From Bacillota bacterium (GTDB lineage Bacteria; Bacillota; UBA4882; UBA8346), in the NCBI GenBank assembly GCA_023401925.1, contig JAEXDA010000006.1:1-64000 (forward strand): 64,000 nt of DNA, given 5' to 3'. The position numbers and the translations under genes are program-made. Shown here one piece after another: positions 8,452 through 17,751 of this stretch (positions within the stretch are counted from its first letter, which is position 1; each line of letters opens with the position of its first letter). The notes beneath the pieces were generated by a model. That model saw nothing but the letters and a program-made list of their open reading frames with translations. It made no database searches and was not told the origin of the DNA.

Positions 8452-9682
8452 ATGTACAAATTCGAATACAACACTAAGAGTTATACGGCATTACGAAAAG
8501 CCATTGGAACGTTGGGGGTATTTAACATGTATAACCTCATTGTATGGGGTGCGCTTGATGAACACTGGTGTGAAGATATTCTTGAAATTGGATGTGCGAG
8601 GTTTCTTGAATACACAAGTGATGATATTAAGGCTCAATTAAATTGGCTATCAAATGAGGCAATCACTTCGATTAAGTCCTGGCCGTCTTTAGTGATGGAG
8701 GAAGGACGCGGAGAAGAATGCGCATATGTAGCGCAGATCCTAGACATTCAAGTTAGAAATTTTGATCTAATTCTTAAAATTTCACGAGTTTGGACTGAGC
8801 CTATAATTAAGAATGATAATCTGTGGAGAATTCGCGACCGACTTGACATTGAACAATTTGAGTTCAGTAGGAGCCATTGGGCTGTTAAGGAACGTAATTT
8901 ACTTGAGGTTCTTAATGAAGTAGGCATTTCTTTGGCTCCAAAAACGGAGAACGGCTTCCATAATTTGCCCTTGCCGTCACCGGAGCGATCAGTACTATTT
9001 GAGGCTCGTAATGCTATGAGTTCTTGGGGACAAACGGCGATTGATGATTTTATTTTGGAGGCTGGTGTCTCTAGCCTAAGAATAGGGCGAGAGATTGGGA
9101 GCAGTCGTGATCGTGTGAACGCTTTACTTAAGTTTGTTTTGGACAACCCTAGTGCTAAGACTGCGGATAATTCTATGCTTTCTGCTTTCTTTGTCAGGGC
9201 CGCTCAAGGAACCGAAAATGCCAGTAAGATAGAAGGTGAGCATTCGGAACGCCACGATGAGGCAATTGCGCGAAAGGCGAAAACACGATCACCCAATAGA
9301 GTGTTTATCGTACATGGCCGGGATAATAAGGCTTAAAATAAAGTCGCAAGCTTTCTAAGGCGAGTCGAACTGGAACCTGTTGTTCTTCATGAGCAGCCGA
9401 GCATGGGGAGGCACTTGCTTACAAAATTTATTGATGAAGCGGAGCTTGTGACTTTCCTCATCTGAAATAGCTCCTAGGGCTCGACAGAATGTGATTCTTG
9501 AATTGGGTTACTTTCTTGCCCATTTAGGGCAGTCTCGTGTATGCGCATTGGTAGCTCCTGGACTGGAGACTCCATCAGATTTTGATGGGATTGTGTATAT
9601 CAAGATGGATGAAGACTCCAGATGGGAATATGAACTTGAGCGAGAATTGAGAGCTGCGGGAATGCCTTTACACGATGGATGA
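8452..9682 (+). pseudogene. TIR-like domain effector (CAP12/Pycsar TIR type), broken
   Basis: The first part reads 294 residues of an uncharacterised helical N-terminal region and then enters a TIR-like domain (RVFIVHGRDNKA) before a TAA at 9334-9336. In the same frame the domain goes on as NKVASFLRRVELEPVVLHEQPSMG and FIDEAELVTF. Then about ten codons (the usual AVVLLTPDDEG strand) are missing, and a shifted frame gives PRARQNVILELGYFLAHLG up to a stop at 9682. Domains of this kind degrade NAD+ when triggered by nucleotide signals in CBASS and Pycsar defence. With one stop and one deletion, the effector is probably dead. Confidence 0.75.
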
Positions 9683-9802
9683 AGCGTATAAGTGGAAAAG
9701 GAAGGGCTAGAACGGCGCATAACATCGCACTCATACTAACGTGGAGAGGTATTCGAAGATTGATATTCAAAATTCCAATTTGAGTAAATGTAAAGAAAAC
9801 AA

Positions 9803-9832
9803 ATGCTCGCTAAAAGGCGGGCTTTTTTGTTT
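9803..9832 (+). terminator. rho-independent terminator
   Basis: GCTCGC and GCGGGC pair around a short AAAAG-containing loop, followed by TTTTTT. It lies downstream of the broken TIR gene. Confidence 0.7.
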
Positions 9833-10157
9833 CCATTTTGAAGGTTCAGAGGGTGAAATTTGAAAAAATCTTAAATTGAAAAGATAGAGATACTTCGCGG
9901 GATTTTGGAAGGGTATTTTGTTTATTTATTGAATTTTTTCTGTAATGGAATTTATTGAATAATATCAGATTCAGCAAATGAATTGAAACTTCAAAGGAAA
10001 GAAAGAGCATCAACATAAAAGCGCATTGTGGTGAAAACGGAGGAGTTGTTTAAGGCGGTAGAAGTATAAAAAGTATTGATTAAACCTCCAGACAATAAAT
10101 AAGGCGTTAATCAGAATATGATGGTAATGGAAACTGATAATTGAGAGGAGAATTAAC
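9833..10157. other. AT-rich leader of the ABC-3C operon
   Basis: About 320 bases without a gene, between a terminator and the first ABC-3C gene. A promoter must lie here, but I cannot choose among several AT-rich candidates. GAGAGGAG at 10143-10150 is the ribosome binding site of the next gene. Confidence 0.4.
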
Positions 10158-10370
10158 GTGACCGTTCAAGACCTTCCGAGCATAGGCGATAAGATGTATC
10201 TCCTGCAAAGGGAGGTCACAGTGACCAAGGTTTATCTGATGTTTCAGCTTATCAAAGTCTATTATACGGAGGATCATGTTGAATTCTTCGCGGATATCTC
10301 CGCAGTGACAAGATGTCCAGATACTACAAACTCAATATCGTTAAGACTACTAGGGGGGGATCGCGGTTGA
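10158..10370 (+). CDS. small first protein of the ABC-3C operon
   Basis: A protein of 70 residues starting at GTG 10158 with GAGAGGAG 7 bases upstream. The composition (alternating hydrophobic beta-type stretches such as KMYLLQREVTVTKVYLMFQLIKVYY) suggests a small beta-barrel. Its TGA overlaps the probable TTG start of the next gene (TTGA), a sign of translational coupling. I do not recognise the family; it is probably an accessory subunit of the defence system encoded behind it. Confidence 0.6.
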   Translation: MTVQDLPSIGDKMYLLQREVTVTKVYLMFQLIKVYYTEDHVEFFADISAVTRCPDTTNSISLRLLGGDRG

Positions 10371-11329
10371 GCATTATGCGCTTTATTGAGGGATATATGA
10401 CAGGCAACGCGTGGGAAGAATTGTGCGTCCAATGTTATCGAATGAAGTACCAAGACGAGCATTATACTGCGATTCCTGCTGTGCAAGGTGGAGATGCTGG
10501 TATTGAGGGATTTACCATGAATGGTATTGTCCATCAGTGTTACTGCCCTGAACGAGAATACTCGGACAATGATTTGTATGAGCATCAACGTGATAAAATG
10601 ACCGATGATATTAAAAAGCTAATCTCATCTGATTATGCGACTAGACTACGAAGATTAGGGGTGCCACCTATTATGGAGTGGCATTTTGTTGTTCCTGAAT
10701 ATAAAGACTCCAGGATTATTGAGCATGCGGAGACGAAACGAAGCGAAGTTATAGCAGAAAAAGCAAACAGACCAGATGCATTCGAATATATCCGTGAAGA
10801 CTTTAAAATCATAATCAAGACAGCAGAGGACTTTACTCCCGAAATAAGCCGAATCGTTCGCACCAATCTTACGGACATAAGGTTGAATCTAGCCATTCAA
10901 CACACTGGAACACCAGATTGGTCACAATGCGATTCGGAAAAAGTCGCGAATATCCGTCGTAAGATAAAAGCTGTCATGCATGTTGATGATGATAAAAATG
11001 ATGATTTAAATCTGGTCATTAACATGTATATTGAATTTTACATAAGTGGTTTAGAAATCATGAATTCTCTCCATCTCAACGCTCCTGATTTCTATGAAGA
11101 TATATATAAGCTCGAACAAAGTTACAAGAATGAAGTAAGAATAAAGACTAGAATGCATACCAACAGGGCATTAAATCAAAACCTCTTCGATGATATTCTA
11201 AACGAATTTAAATCCAAGCTTGAAAGCGATTTTTCAAGAGTATTGACGCAAACATCCATAGGTGAACTTAAGCAAGATTTGGTCGCAAGTTGGTTAGCTG
11301 ATTGTTCAATGGAATTCAGGAGCGTGTAA
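10367..11329 (+). CDS. ABC-3C system effector with restriction-endonuclease-like N-terminus
   Basis: A protein of 320 residues if TTG 10367 is used. That start lies 8 bases after an AGGGGGG box and overlaps the previous stop; the frame is open further upstream without a ribosome binding site. Residues 8-65 resemble a PD-(D/E)xK nuclease core: Glu17 on the first helix, Asp43 and Glu47 in GGDAGIEGF, then VHQCYCPE with Gln57. The remainder is helical. In ABC-three-component systems a nuclease or other effector is held by a middle component and an SMC-like ATPase. The next two genes fit those roles. The nuclease activity is inferred from motif spacing. Confidence 0.65.
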   Translation: MSIMRFIEGYMTGNAWEELCVQCYRMKYQDEHYTAIPAVQGGDAGIEGFTMNGIVHQCYCPEREYSDNDLYEHQRDKMTDDIKKLISSDYATRLRRLGVPPIMEWHFVVPEYKDSRIIEHAETKRSEVIAEKANRPDAFEYIREDFKIIIKTAEDFTPEISRIVRTNLTDIRLNLAIQHTGTPDWSQCDSEKVANIRRKIKAVMHVDDDKNDDLNLVINMYIEFYISGLEIMNSLHLNAPDFYEDIYKLEQSYKNEVRIKTRMHTNRALNQNLFDDILNEFKSKLESDFSRVLTQTSIGELKQDLVASWLADCSMEFRSV

Positions 11330-11330
11330 A

Positions 11331-11819
11331 GTGATGCCAGATAACCCTTTACTACGAGGAGATATTGTTTTTGATGCAAAGCCAGATGCGGTACCTTATA
11401 ACTATCGTATCAGCTATAAGGTGTCTCAGCTTTGTTTGATAATGCGAATTTGCGGTTGGCAGGACAGCTGTTCCTTAATTAAACTTCACATGATATCATT
11501 TGCATTGTATACGCGAGAAAGCATGGACAAACTCTTAAAGTTTGCGAAAAATGAATTAACGAACCCACCGATTGTGAGATTTGACCCGGCAGTTAATAAG
11601 GCACTAACTTTTGCTATCGCATACGGGTTTGTAACACAACAGAAATCAGGTAGTTTTAAGCTTACTGACCGAGGACGAAATTTCGCCGATCAAATAAAAT
11701 TTGCAGGTGATCTTATGGTTTCTGAAATATTGGATTTGTCGGAACTATCAAAGAAACTGACTGAAAGTAAGATCAAAGAGTTGAGTGAGATCTGGGGGGA
11801 TAAAAATGCTGAAGATTAA
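11331..11819 (+). CDS. ABC-3C system middle component
   Basis: A protein of 162 residues with a C-terminal winged-helix look (VTQQKSGSFKLTDRGRNFADQI). It starts at GTG 11331 or ATG 11334, with AGGAG 8-11 bases upstream, and its 3' end overlaps the ATPase gene by 14 bases. Middle components of ABC-3C systems link the ATPase to the effector. The assignment rests on position, size and the winged-helix features. Confidence 0.62.
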   Translation: MMPDNPLLRGDIVFDAKPDAVPYNYRISYKVSQLCLIMRICGWQDSCSLIKLHMISFALYTRESMDKLLKFAKNELTNPPIVRFDPAVNKALTFAIAYGFVTQQKSGSFKLTDRGRNFADQIKFAGDLMVSEILDLSELSKKLTESKIKELSEIWGDKNAED

Positions 11820-13875
11820 TAGGCTTTGCGTCGAAATTAATACAGTGAATGGCGTTTACGGTATTGATTCACCCTTTCATAGCGGTTTGAACTTTGTTTC
11901 AAGCCCGGACAACACATGTGGGAAAAGTTCTATTTTGGCTGCGATATACTATTGCCTTGGATTTGAGCAGATCATCGGAGGGGTAGGCGGCGTTGGAAGC
12001 AAAGTCTTAACGTCTGCCTTTAAATCGAACATTGATGACAACGGTAAGACATGGGTTGTTACCGAGTCTGGAGCATATTTAGAGATTACAAATGGAAACG
12101 AAACTATTACTGTTTTTCGAAGCGCAGTGGCGCAAAATCGAGATAATAGACTTATAACCGTTTATCATGGAAATTACGCTTCGATTGCTGATCCTAAGAC
12201 GCAATCGGAGGATATGTTTGTTAATGCTCAGAATTCTGCTACAAGTAAAAAAGGATTTCATACATATTTAGAGGAGTTTCTGCACCTAGAATTGCCTGAA
12301 GTGCGGGCATCTGATGAAAGTGAACGAAAATTATATCTTCAGGTTATCTTCGCAAGTATGTTTATCGAACAAAAACATGGTTGGTCAGATATATTTTCAG
12401 GAATGCCTATTTTTGGGATAAGAGAATCTAAAAAAAGAGTAATAGAATTTTTGCTTGGCCTTGACACATTGAAGAACGAAAAAGAACGTGAGCGTTTGAA
12501 AACCATAAAGGCAAATATTGAGTGCGAGTGGGAACAAGTCATTGCGGAAATACAACGGATCGCACTGCGAGAGTCATGCGAAGCTAGAAATCTACCAACT
12601 CGGCCTCGAGTTTTAGCTGAAAGGGATTTCAGTCAAATTTATTTTACCAGTTCTGATGGAAGTACCATAGATGGAGTGATTACCCGCCTTCAGGAGGAAT
12701 TTAACTCCTTAAAGCAATTAAAGCCTCGTGTTTCAGATAATTTTGAGGCATTGAACAATGAACTATCAGAAACCGAAAGTACAATAATATCTTTAGAGTT
12801 AGATTTAAGGGGTTTTGCCACGCAATTTGCTCGTGAGAATGAGACCATTAGGCGTCTGACTAAGGATTTGGAGATAATCAATTCTGATATTCGGAATAAC
12901 AATGATGCTGCAAGGTTGCAGAAATTCGGTTCAGAAGCCACAGGAGAATTTTCAGCCGATACTTGTCCTGTCTGCAGGCAGCTAATTCATGATAATTTGC
13001 TTTTGACGGAAAGCGATAACCTTTTTATGAATATTGAGGAGAATATTCGACATTTGAAAGAGCAAAAGTCTATGCTTGAGTTCTCTCTTTCAAGTCACAA
13101 AAATAATAAAGAAGTATTGCAGCAGCAGAAAGGCGCAATTGAAGCACGGCTTATGACACTAAGGCTATTGGCGCAAAGCTTAAGAACGGATTTGTTTACG
13201 ACGATAGAAACTGAGGCATCGGAAGCTATATTGCTTAAACGCATCGAAATTAGTCGTCGAATTGAGAGTTTATCGCATTTGAGCGATTCAGCCTCTTCGC
13301 AAATTGAGAAATTGAAAGATTTGACATCGCAGTGGAATGATTACCTTAATAGAAAGAATAAGCTGCCTTCAAAAAGTTTCTCGGATTTAGATGTAGAAAA
13401 AATTGCTCTGCTTAAAAAGTGCTTTATACAGAATTTGCAAAATTATCATTATAGTAGTCTTTCAAATTTTAATGGAATCCAGATTTCTGAAGAGTCTTTT
13501 CTTCCGACTATCGATGGCTTTGATATGAAATTTGACTCCTCTGCAAGTGATGGGGTGAGAGTTATTTGGGCATTTACAATGGCTCTTTTGCAGGTTTCTA
13601 TCGCTAAAGGGGGTAATCATCCTAATATACTGATCCTTGATGAGCCTGCTCAGCAGAGTATTATTCCTGCGGACATGAAAAGTTTTATTGATTCAGTGGT
13701 TACATTAGGGAATGATTGCCAAGTAATCGTTGCTATCACACTCAATAGTAAAGAACTCGTGAACATTATTGAGGGACTCAAAGAAGGGACATATAATCAA
13801 GTTTCTATTTCCGGAAAGGCGTTCAAGTTGTTTGGGTTTGGAGCTAAAGAAGATACAGATGATAAACATGAATAG
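11806..13875 (+). CDS. ABC-3C system SMC/Rad50-like ATPase
   Basis: A protein of 689 residues with a split ABC ATPase head. Walker A-like DNTCGKSSI is near residues 36-45. Two coiled-coil arms surround a zinc-hook CPVC at about residue 386. An SDGVRVIWAF signature-like segment is near 583, and Walker B ILILDEPAQQS is near 607. This is the RecN/Rad50-like architecture of ABC-3C conflict systems, in which the ATPase senses foreign or damaged nucleic acid. ATG 11806 lies 6 bases after GGGGGG and fits the family start (MLKINRLCVEIN); an upstream ATG at 11785 is less likely. Confidence 0.8.
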   Translation: MLKINRLCVEINTVNGVYGIDSPFHSGLNFVSSPDNTCGKSSILAAIYYCLGFEQIIGGVGGVGSKVLTSAFKSNIDDNGKTWVVTESGAYLEITNGNETITVFRSAVAQNRDNRLITVYHGNYASIADPKTQSEDMFVNAQNSATSKKGFHTYLEEFLHLELPEVRASDESERKLYLQVIFASMFIEQKHGWSDIFSGMPIFGIRESKKRVIEFLLGLDTLKNEKERERLKTIKANIECEWEQVIAEIQRIALRESCEARNLPTRPRVLAERDFSQIYFTSSDGSTIDGVITRLQEEFNSLKQLKPRVSDNFEALNNELSETESTIISLELDLRGFATQFARENETIRRLTKDLEIINSDIRNNNDAARLQKFGSEATGEFSADTCPVCRQLIHDNLLLTESDNLFMNIEENIRHLKEQKSMLEFSLSSHKNNKEVLQQQKGAIEARLMTLRLLAQSLRTDLFTTIETEASEAILLKRIEISRRIESLSHLSDSASSQIEKLKDLTSQWNDYLNRKNKLPSKSFSDLDVEKIALLKKCFIQNLQNYHYSSLSNFNGIQISEESFLPTIDGFDMKFDSSASDGVRVIWAFTMALLQVSIAKGGNHPNILILDEPAQQSIIPADMKSFIDSVVTLGNDCQVIVAITLNSKELVNIIEGLKEGTYNQVSISGKAFKLFGFGAKEDTDDKHE

Positions 13876-13987
13876 ATAAGAGAAAAACTGATCTTTATAC
13901 TTATCATCAAGTTTGTTCCCAGCCAATATGAGAAAAATAGCCAGTTTTTTATGAGGATACGATTATACTAGGAGTGATATCGAGTAA

Positions 13988-14857
13988 ATGGCTAAAATCA
14001 CAAGTATCGAAAAGGGGGCTTTCCTCAGTTTATTTAATCGTGGCGGTTATGTACTCAACTTCTCCACTGATGAGTTTGATGTTTTTACACAAAATAGTAT
14101 CGGCCTTGCTCTGTGCCAACACTATAAATTGTCAAAAGGTAAATCATTGACAACTTATGTAAATAGCGCCAGCGAAAGCGATGTAATAAAACTACTTGGT
14201 GATTTACTTGAATACTATGAGTCACACTTTCAATCTGAAATAGAATTTGATGAAAAAAAAGAAGATACTTATTGGGGTGGTTCAAAGAAAGAGTATCAGG
14301 CTCATTATAAGAAATGCAGAGCAGTTATGGATAGAATAAAACTGAACTTAACACCATTTACAAGTGCTGGTGAGTTATTAAAGGAAAAGTTTTCAAGCGA
14401 TTATATCTCTGCTCAAATTGAAATCATGTTAAAAATGCAAAGCGATAATCCAACCGAAGCTATAGGCAAGTCTAAAGAATTCATTGAAAGTTGTTGCAAG
14501 ACTATACTTGAAGAGAGTGGCAGCAACATTGACAAGGAGTGGAGTGTAGGCCAATTAGTGAAAGAAACAATGAAACTCCTTGAAATTTCGACAGATAATA
14601 TCGGTGGAGATGCTGATGAAGGTAAGATTGTAAAGGCTATCTTGGGTAACCTCTCTGGGATAGCGGGAAACATTGCTGAACTCAGAAATGCATATGGTAG
14701 CGGCCACGGCAAAAGTGCAAGTTATAAAGGATTAACAGTTCGTCACGCAAAGTTGGCGGTTGGCAGTAGTATTACACTTGTGAGTTATTTATGGGATGCC
14801 TACGAGTGGAGAAACGGTAAAGCTAATAACTCTAAACCTAATAATGTCCGTGAATAA
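13988..14857 (+). CDS. abortive infection protein with Abi_C/HEPN-like C-terminal domain
   Basis: A protein of 289 residues. The C-terminal 100 residues match the Abi_C domain of abortive infection proteins: ELRNAYGSGHGKS carries the HEPN-type Arg233...His240 pair, followed by RHAKLAVGSSITLVSYLWDAYEW. HEPN nucleases usually cut RNA and stop growth of infected cells. The N-terminal half is helical and unrecognised. The gene has its own Shine-Dalgarno (AGGAG) and a terminator, and lies 112 bases behind the ABC-3C ATPase, so it is probably an independent defence gene in the same island. Confidence 0.78.
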   Translation: MAKITSIEKGAFLSLFNRGGYVLNFSTDEFDVFTQNSIGLALCQHYKLSKGKSLTTYVNSASESDVIKLLGDLLEYYESHFQSEIEFDEKKEDTYWGGSKKEYQAHYKKCRAVMDRIKLNLTPFTSAGELLKEKFSSDYISAQIEIMLKMQSDNPTEAIGKSKEFIESCCKTILEESGSNIDKEWSVGQLVKETMKLLEISTDNIGGDADEGKIVKAILGNLSGIAGNIAELRNAYGSGHGKSASYKGLTVRHAKLAVGSSITLVSYLWDAYEWRNGKANNSKPNNVRE

Positions 14858-14899
14858 GGGAAAGCCAGAACCGTGATTGTGCTTCCATCTTTTGGTGAT

Positions 14900-14931
14900 G
14901 AACCCGGAATATGAGCTCCGGGTTCTTTAGT
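14900..14931 (+). terminator. rho-independent terminator after the Abi_C gene
   Basis: GAACCCGGA (14900-14908) pairs exactly with TCCGGGTTC (14917-14925) around an 8-base loop and is followed by a short T-rich tail. Confidence 0.75.
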
Positions 14932-15044
14932 CTCAAATTTTCAATGTGCTGTTTTGAAGTGTTCGAATCGATCCAACTCTTTTGCTGGATGTATGTTGAT
15001 TGTCGCGATACTTTTTCTGTAAACCCCATTTAGACTGTCTAAAT

Positions 15045-15715
15045 TTATCCGAATCATCGATACAAGACACGTTGAGATAGCGGTTCTGAAGATAAGAGTA
15101 AATTAAAAATCATAGCGATATTGATGGGAAGAAAAAATAGAAATGGTTAAGGAGAATTCCAATGACTGCTAAAGATGAAAATTATCAAACCTTATATCAG
15201 TCCTTACAGGGTTTTATCCAAGACGAAACCGACGCTTTAGCCAATTTAGCCAATAGTGCGGCACTTTTGTTCAATAGTATGAAAGAGATTAATTGGGCAG
15301 GTTTTTACCTTTTTAAAGAGAATCAATTGATTCTCGGACCGTTTCAGGGGAAACCGGCCTGCATTAGAATCCCTTTAGGGAAAGGAGTTTGCGGCATGGC
15401 CGCTCAAAATAGAGAATCTATCGTGGTACAGGATGTACATCAGTTTCCGGGACACATCGCTTGTGATAAGGCTTCCGCATCAGAAATTGTCATACCGATA
15501 ATCAAGGATGATCAATTGATTGGCGTCTTGGATATCGACAGCCCCGTTAAAGCCAGATTCGACGAAAGGGATCGGCAGGGCCTGCAAGGCTATATCGATA
15601 TTTTATCTGCCAATATCCATTGGGAAGATTTGCTTCGTTGATCGATTAAGAAAAATTTGATTTTCCAAGACAGCTATCGATACTAGGGGATACTAGCGTC
15701 ATACCGTATCCTTAT
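15045..15715 (+). repeat. duplicated fRMsr segment, copy 1
   Basis: This stretch of about 670 bases, from the GATACAAGACACGT box through the gene to GGGATACTAGCGTCATACCGTATC, is repeated in the same orientation at about 35325-35990. Upstream and downstream flanks are included, so it is a segmental duplication and not only two related genes. Confidence 0.85.
15162..15641 (+). CDS. free methionine-(R)-sulfoxide reductase (GAF domain)
   Basis: A protein of 159 residues forming one GAF domain with the conserved cysteines of fRMsr (GKPAC near 79, GKGVCG near 89, HIACD near 113). The enzyme reduces free methionine-R-sulfoxide, protecting the amino acid pool from oxidation; electrons come from thioredoxin. 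Length is typical. The start has AAGGAG about 10 bases upstream. A second copy at 35431 differs at only about ten residues (for example M in GKGVCGMA is T there). Confidence 0.9.
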   Translation: MTAKDENYQTLYQSLQGFIQDETDALANLANSAALLFNSMKEINWAGFYLFKENQLILGPFQGKPACIRIPLGKGVCGMAAQNRESIVVQDVHQFPGHIACDKASASEIVIPIIKDDQLIGVLDIDSPVKARFDERDRQGLQGYIDILSANIHWEDLLR

Positions 15716-15720
15716 TAAAC

Positions 15721-15980
15721 AAATCTATTTTGACGTTCAATTGACGTTCTAGATTCTCGATTTTGTTCGATTTGATTCGATTAGAAAAAATTTACATATT
15801 AATTTTAGCAGGACTTTTTCGATAATTTCGCCTACAAAATATTAGAAAATATCCTCTGCCACCAGGTTTGATTCCTGTCGGGCGCACTATCAAAAAACAT
15901 TGATTTGGCGGGGTTCGTGACCGTTAAATTTTGTTTTTTTGGAATCTTTTTTCAAAACCGCATTGTTATTGGGTTTAAAG
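15721..15980 (+). repeat. tRNA-Pro-3'-end repeat, copy A (degenerate)
   Basis: A repeat shared with 19484, 25794, 28228 and 46114. It has an AT-rich left part with GACGTTCAATTGACGTTCTAG and CGATTTGATTCGATTAGAAA, then a degenerate T-arm (CCAGGTTTGATTCCTG) and an altered acceptor end. A right part with CAAAACCGCATTGTTATTGGG is also found at 19684 and 40265. Confidence 0.75.
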
Positions 15981-16051
15981 ATATGGTACCAATACTCCTA
16001 ATAGTATATTAATGATAATACTGTTACCCGTAAAGGGATAATCATTGATCA

Positions 16052-16087
16052 AAAATAAAGGACCTCAGTAAAAGGTCTTTATTTTTA
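16052..16087. terminator. bidirectional terminator
   Basis: AAAATAAAGGACCT and AGGTCTTTATTTT form a long stem with A-rich and T-rich flanks, so it could end transcription in either direction. It lies between the repeat and the acyltransferase pseudogene. Confidence 0.75.
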
Positions 16088-16172
16088 AAGCTTTGGTCAT
16101 ATTAGCACCATCCGCTTTTTAAGTAACCTTGATTATGAGGATCTGGAACTCATAAAGCTATTTCCACCGAAC

Positions 16173-17413
16173 TTAAATAAGATGAGCGGTTACTTTCTTA
16201 CGTTCATTCTTTCTATCTGTATTTTTTAGAATTCTTAGCCCGAAGCAAATTCGGATGAAATTGAAGCGTCGAATCAATTCGTATATCGCCATAATTACAA
16301 CGAATGAACTGATGGTAATCAAGGAAAATTTTACGATAATCGGCAGATTCCAATGTACCCCATAAAATCCGATCAACAGGATTACGGTTGGATGCAACAT
16401 ATAAAAAGGCAAAACCGCTTGCTGGGCGTACTGTAAAAACCGGCTTTTAAAATTAAAAAACCGGATGCCCAAATTTAAAATACAAACGACCCAGGCACAT
16501 GCCGCCAAGGCATGCACAAACATAAAAAAGACATAACCCGATGAAAATTTCGGTTGAACAAATTGATTGGTCAGGAACCCCGCTCCGTAAAGATAGCCGA
16601 TCATTGCTACACATCCGATGCCGATCATAAGTCCGGCGCTGCCATGTTTCAAAATTGCCTTCGGCAACCGTTGATCGGCCATGATCAAGTAACCGTAAAT
16701 AAAAAAGACAAACCAAAAGCAAAAGTCAATCCAACTGCAATAGGCGGGATACTTAATCCGTAATGAAATCTGAATCAGCGCCACCGGAACAACTGACCAT
16801 AAAAGGTTGCTCTTCTTTTCCAGGAAGGCAGCGAGCCGGGAAATGAACCACAAGCCGTTTTTTCTTCGTAGAAATAAGGATAGCGGTAAATCTATCAATG
16901 AAAAGAGAAACAAAAAGGCCAGAAACCATAAGTGATGCCCGTAGTTACTGAACACCAGCGGATTGAAATTTATGGGATCTTTGGCAAAAAGATGAGGGTA
17001 GTTATAAAAAAAAGAACCTTGGAATCGCGATTGACTTATTCCTTCGACGTAAATTTGCGGCGGAACGAGGACTAAGATGCCGAATACAAATGGTATCGCC
17101 AGCCGTTTGAAGCGCTCTTTGAGTATACAGTTCCTTTTTTATAGCTGCGGGCAAACCAGGTACTGGCCCCGGCAAGTAAAAATAATAACGGCATGCTCCA
17201 AAAATGAACAAATACCACAAAGGCAGTCGCTACAAAACTATGTTGTTTATTTTTGATGTGCCAATATATTGAATCAAATAAAGGGGCGTTATGAAAAAGA
17301 AAAAGCATTACCACTGTTAGAACTCTTAACCAGTCAATATAATAACATCTTAAGGGTTTAACGATTTCCATTTCAATGGGACTGTTATAGTTTTCCGTAT
17401 GCATTTTCTTCAT
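16173..17413 (-). pseudogene. acyltransferase 3 family membrane protein, frameshifted
   Basis: The N-terminal 94 residues (from 17413) carry the family hallmark YYIDWLRVLTVVMLFLFHNAPLF with membrane helices. The frame breaks near 17127, where one base is missing. In the next frame it continues as LKERFKRLAIPFVFGILVLVPPQIYVEG and, from 16955, as a 260-residue block with about seven membrane helices. Together they make a normal protein of about 410 residues. Acyltransferase 3 proteins add acyl groups to surface glycans or lipids. A single frameshift means recent inactivation or a sequencing error. Confidence 0.82.
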
Positions 17414-17569
17414 GATAATTTGTTATAATATTTATTGTTGTTATTGATTGCATTCCCGGTTGTTGGTTCCATTATATCATCATTTTAAATAACTCTACTA
17501 TAACTGATGGTTAATGATTTGTTATTGGCTTATTAAAGTGATGTGGGGATCATAAGCGGAAAAAATTTC

Positions 17570-17598
17570 TTTACATTGTTCTCATATTGCGGTATAAT
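17570..17598 (+). promoter_or_regulatory. promoter of the DEAD-box helicase gene
   Basis: TTTACA (17570-17575) and TATAAT (17593-17598) are 17 bases apart, a near-consensus sigma-A promoter. It leaves a leader of about 145 bases before the ATG at 17752, which is common for cold-induced RNA helicases. Confidence 0.7.
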
Positions 17599-17751
17599 AA
17601 GTGCGCTGTTATAATTAACAGTTTTTTACAATGCTTTTCAGGCTTAGTGTCTTTAGACTGTTTATCCTTCTCATGAATTGCTTTATGATGGGGAAATTTG
17701 AGTCCGCCTTTCCCTGCAGAGCAATTTAATCTTGAGGAGGATTTTTATTTA

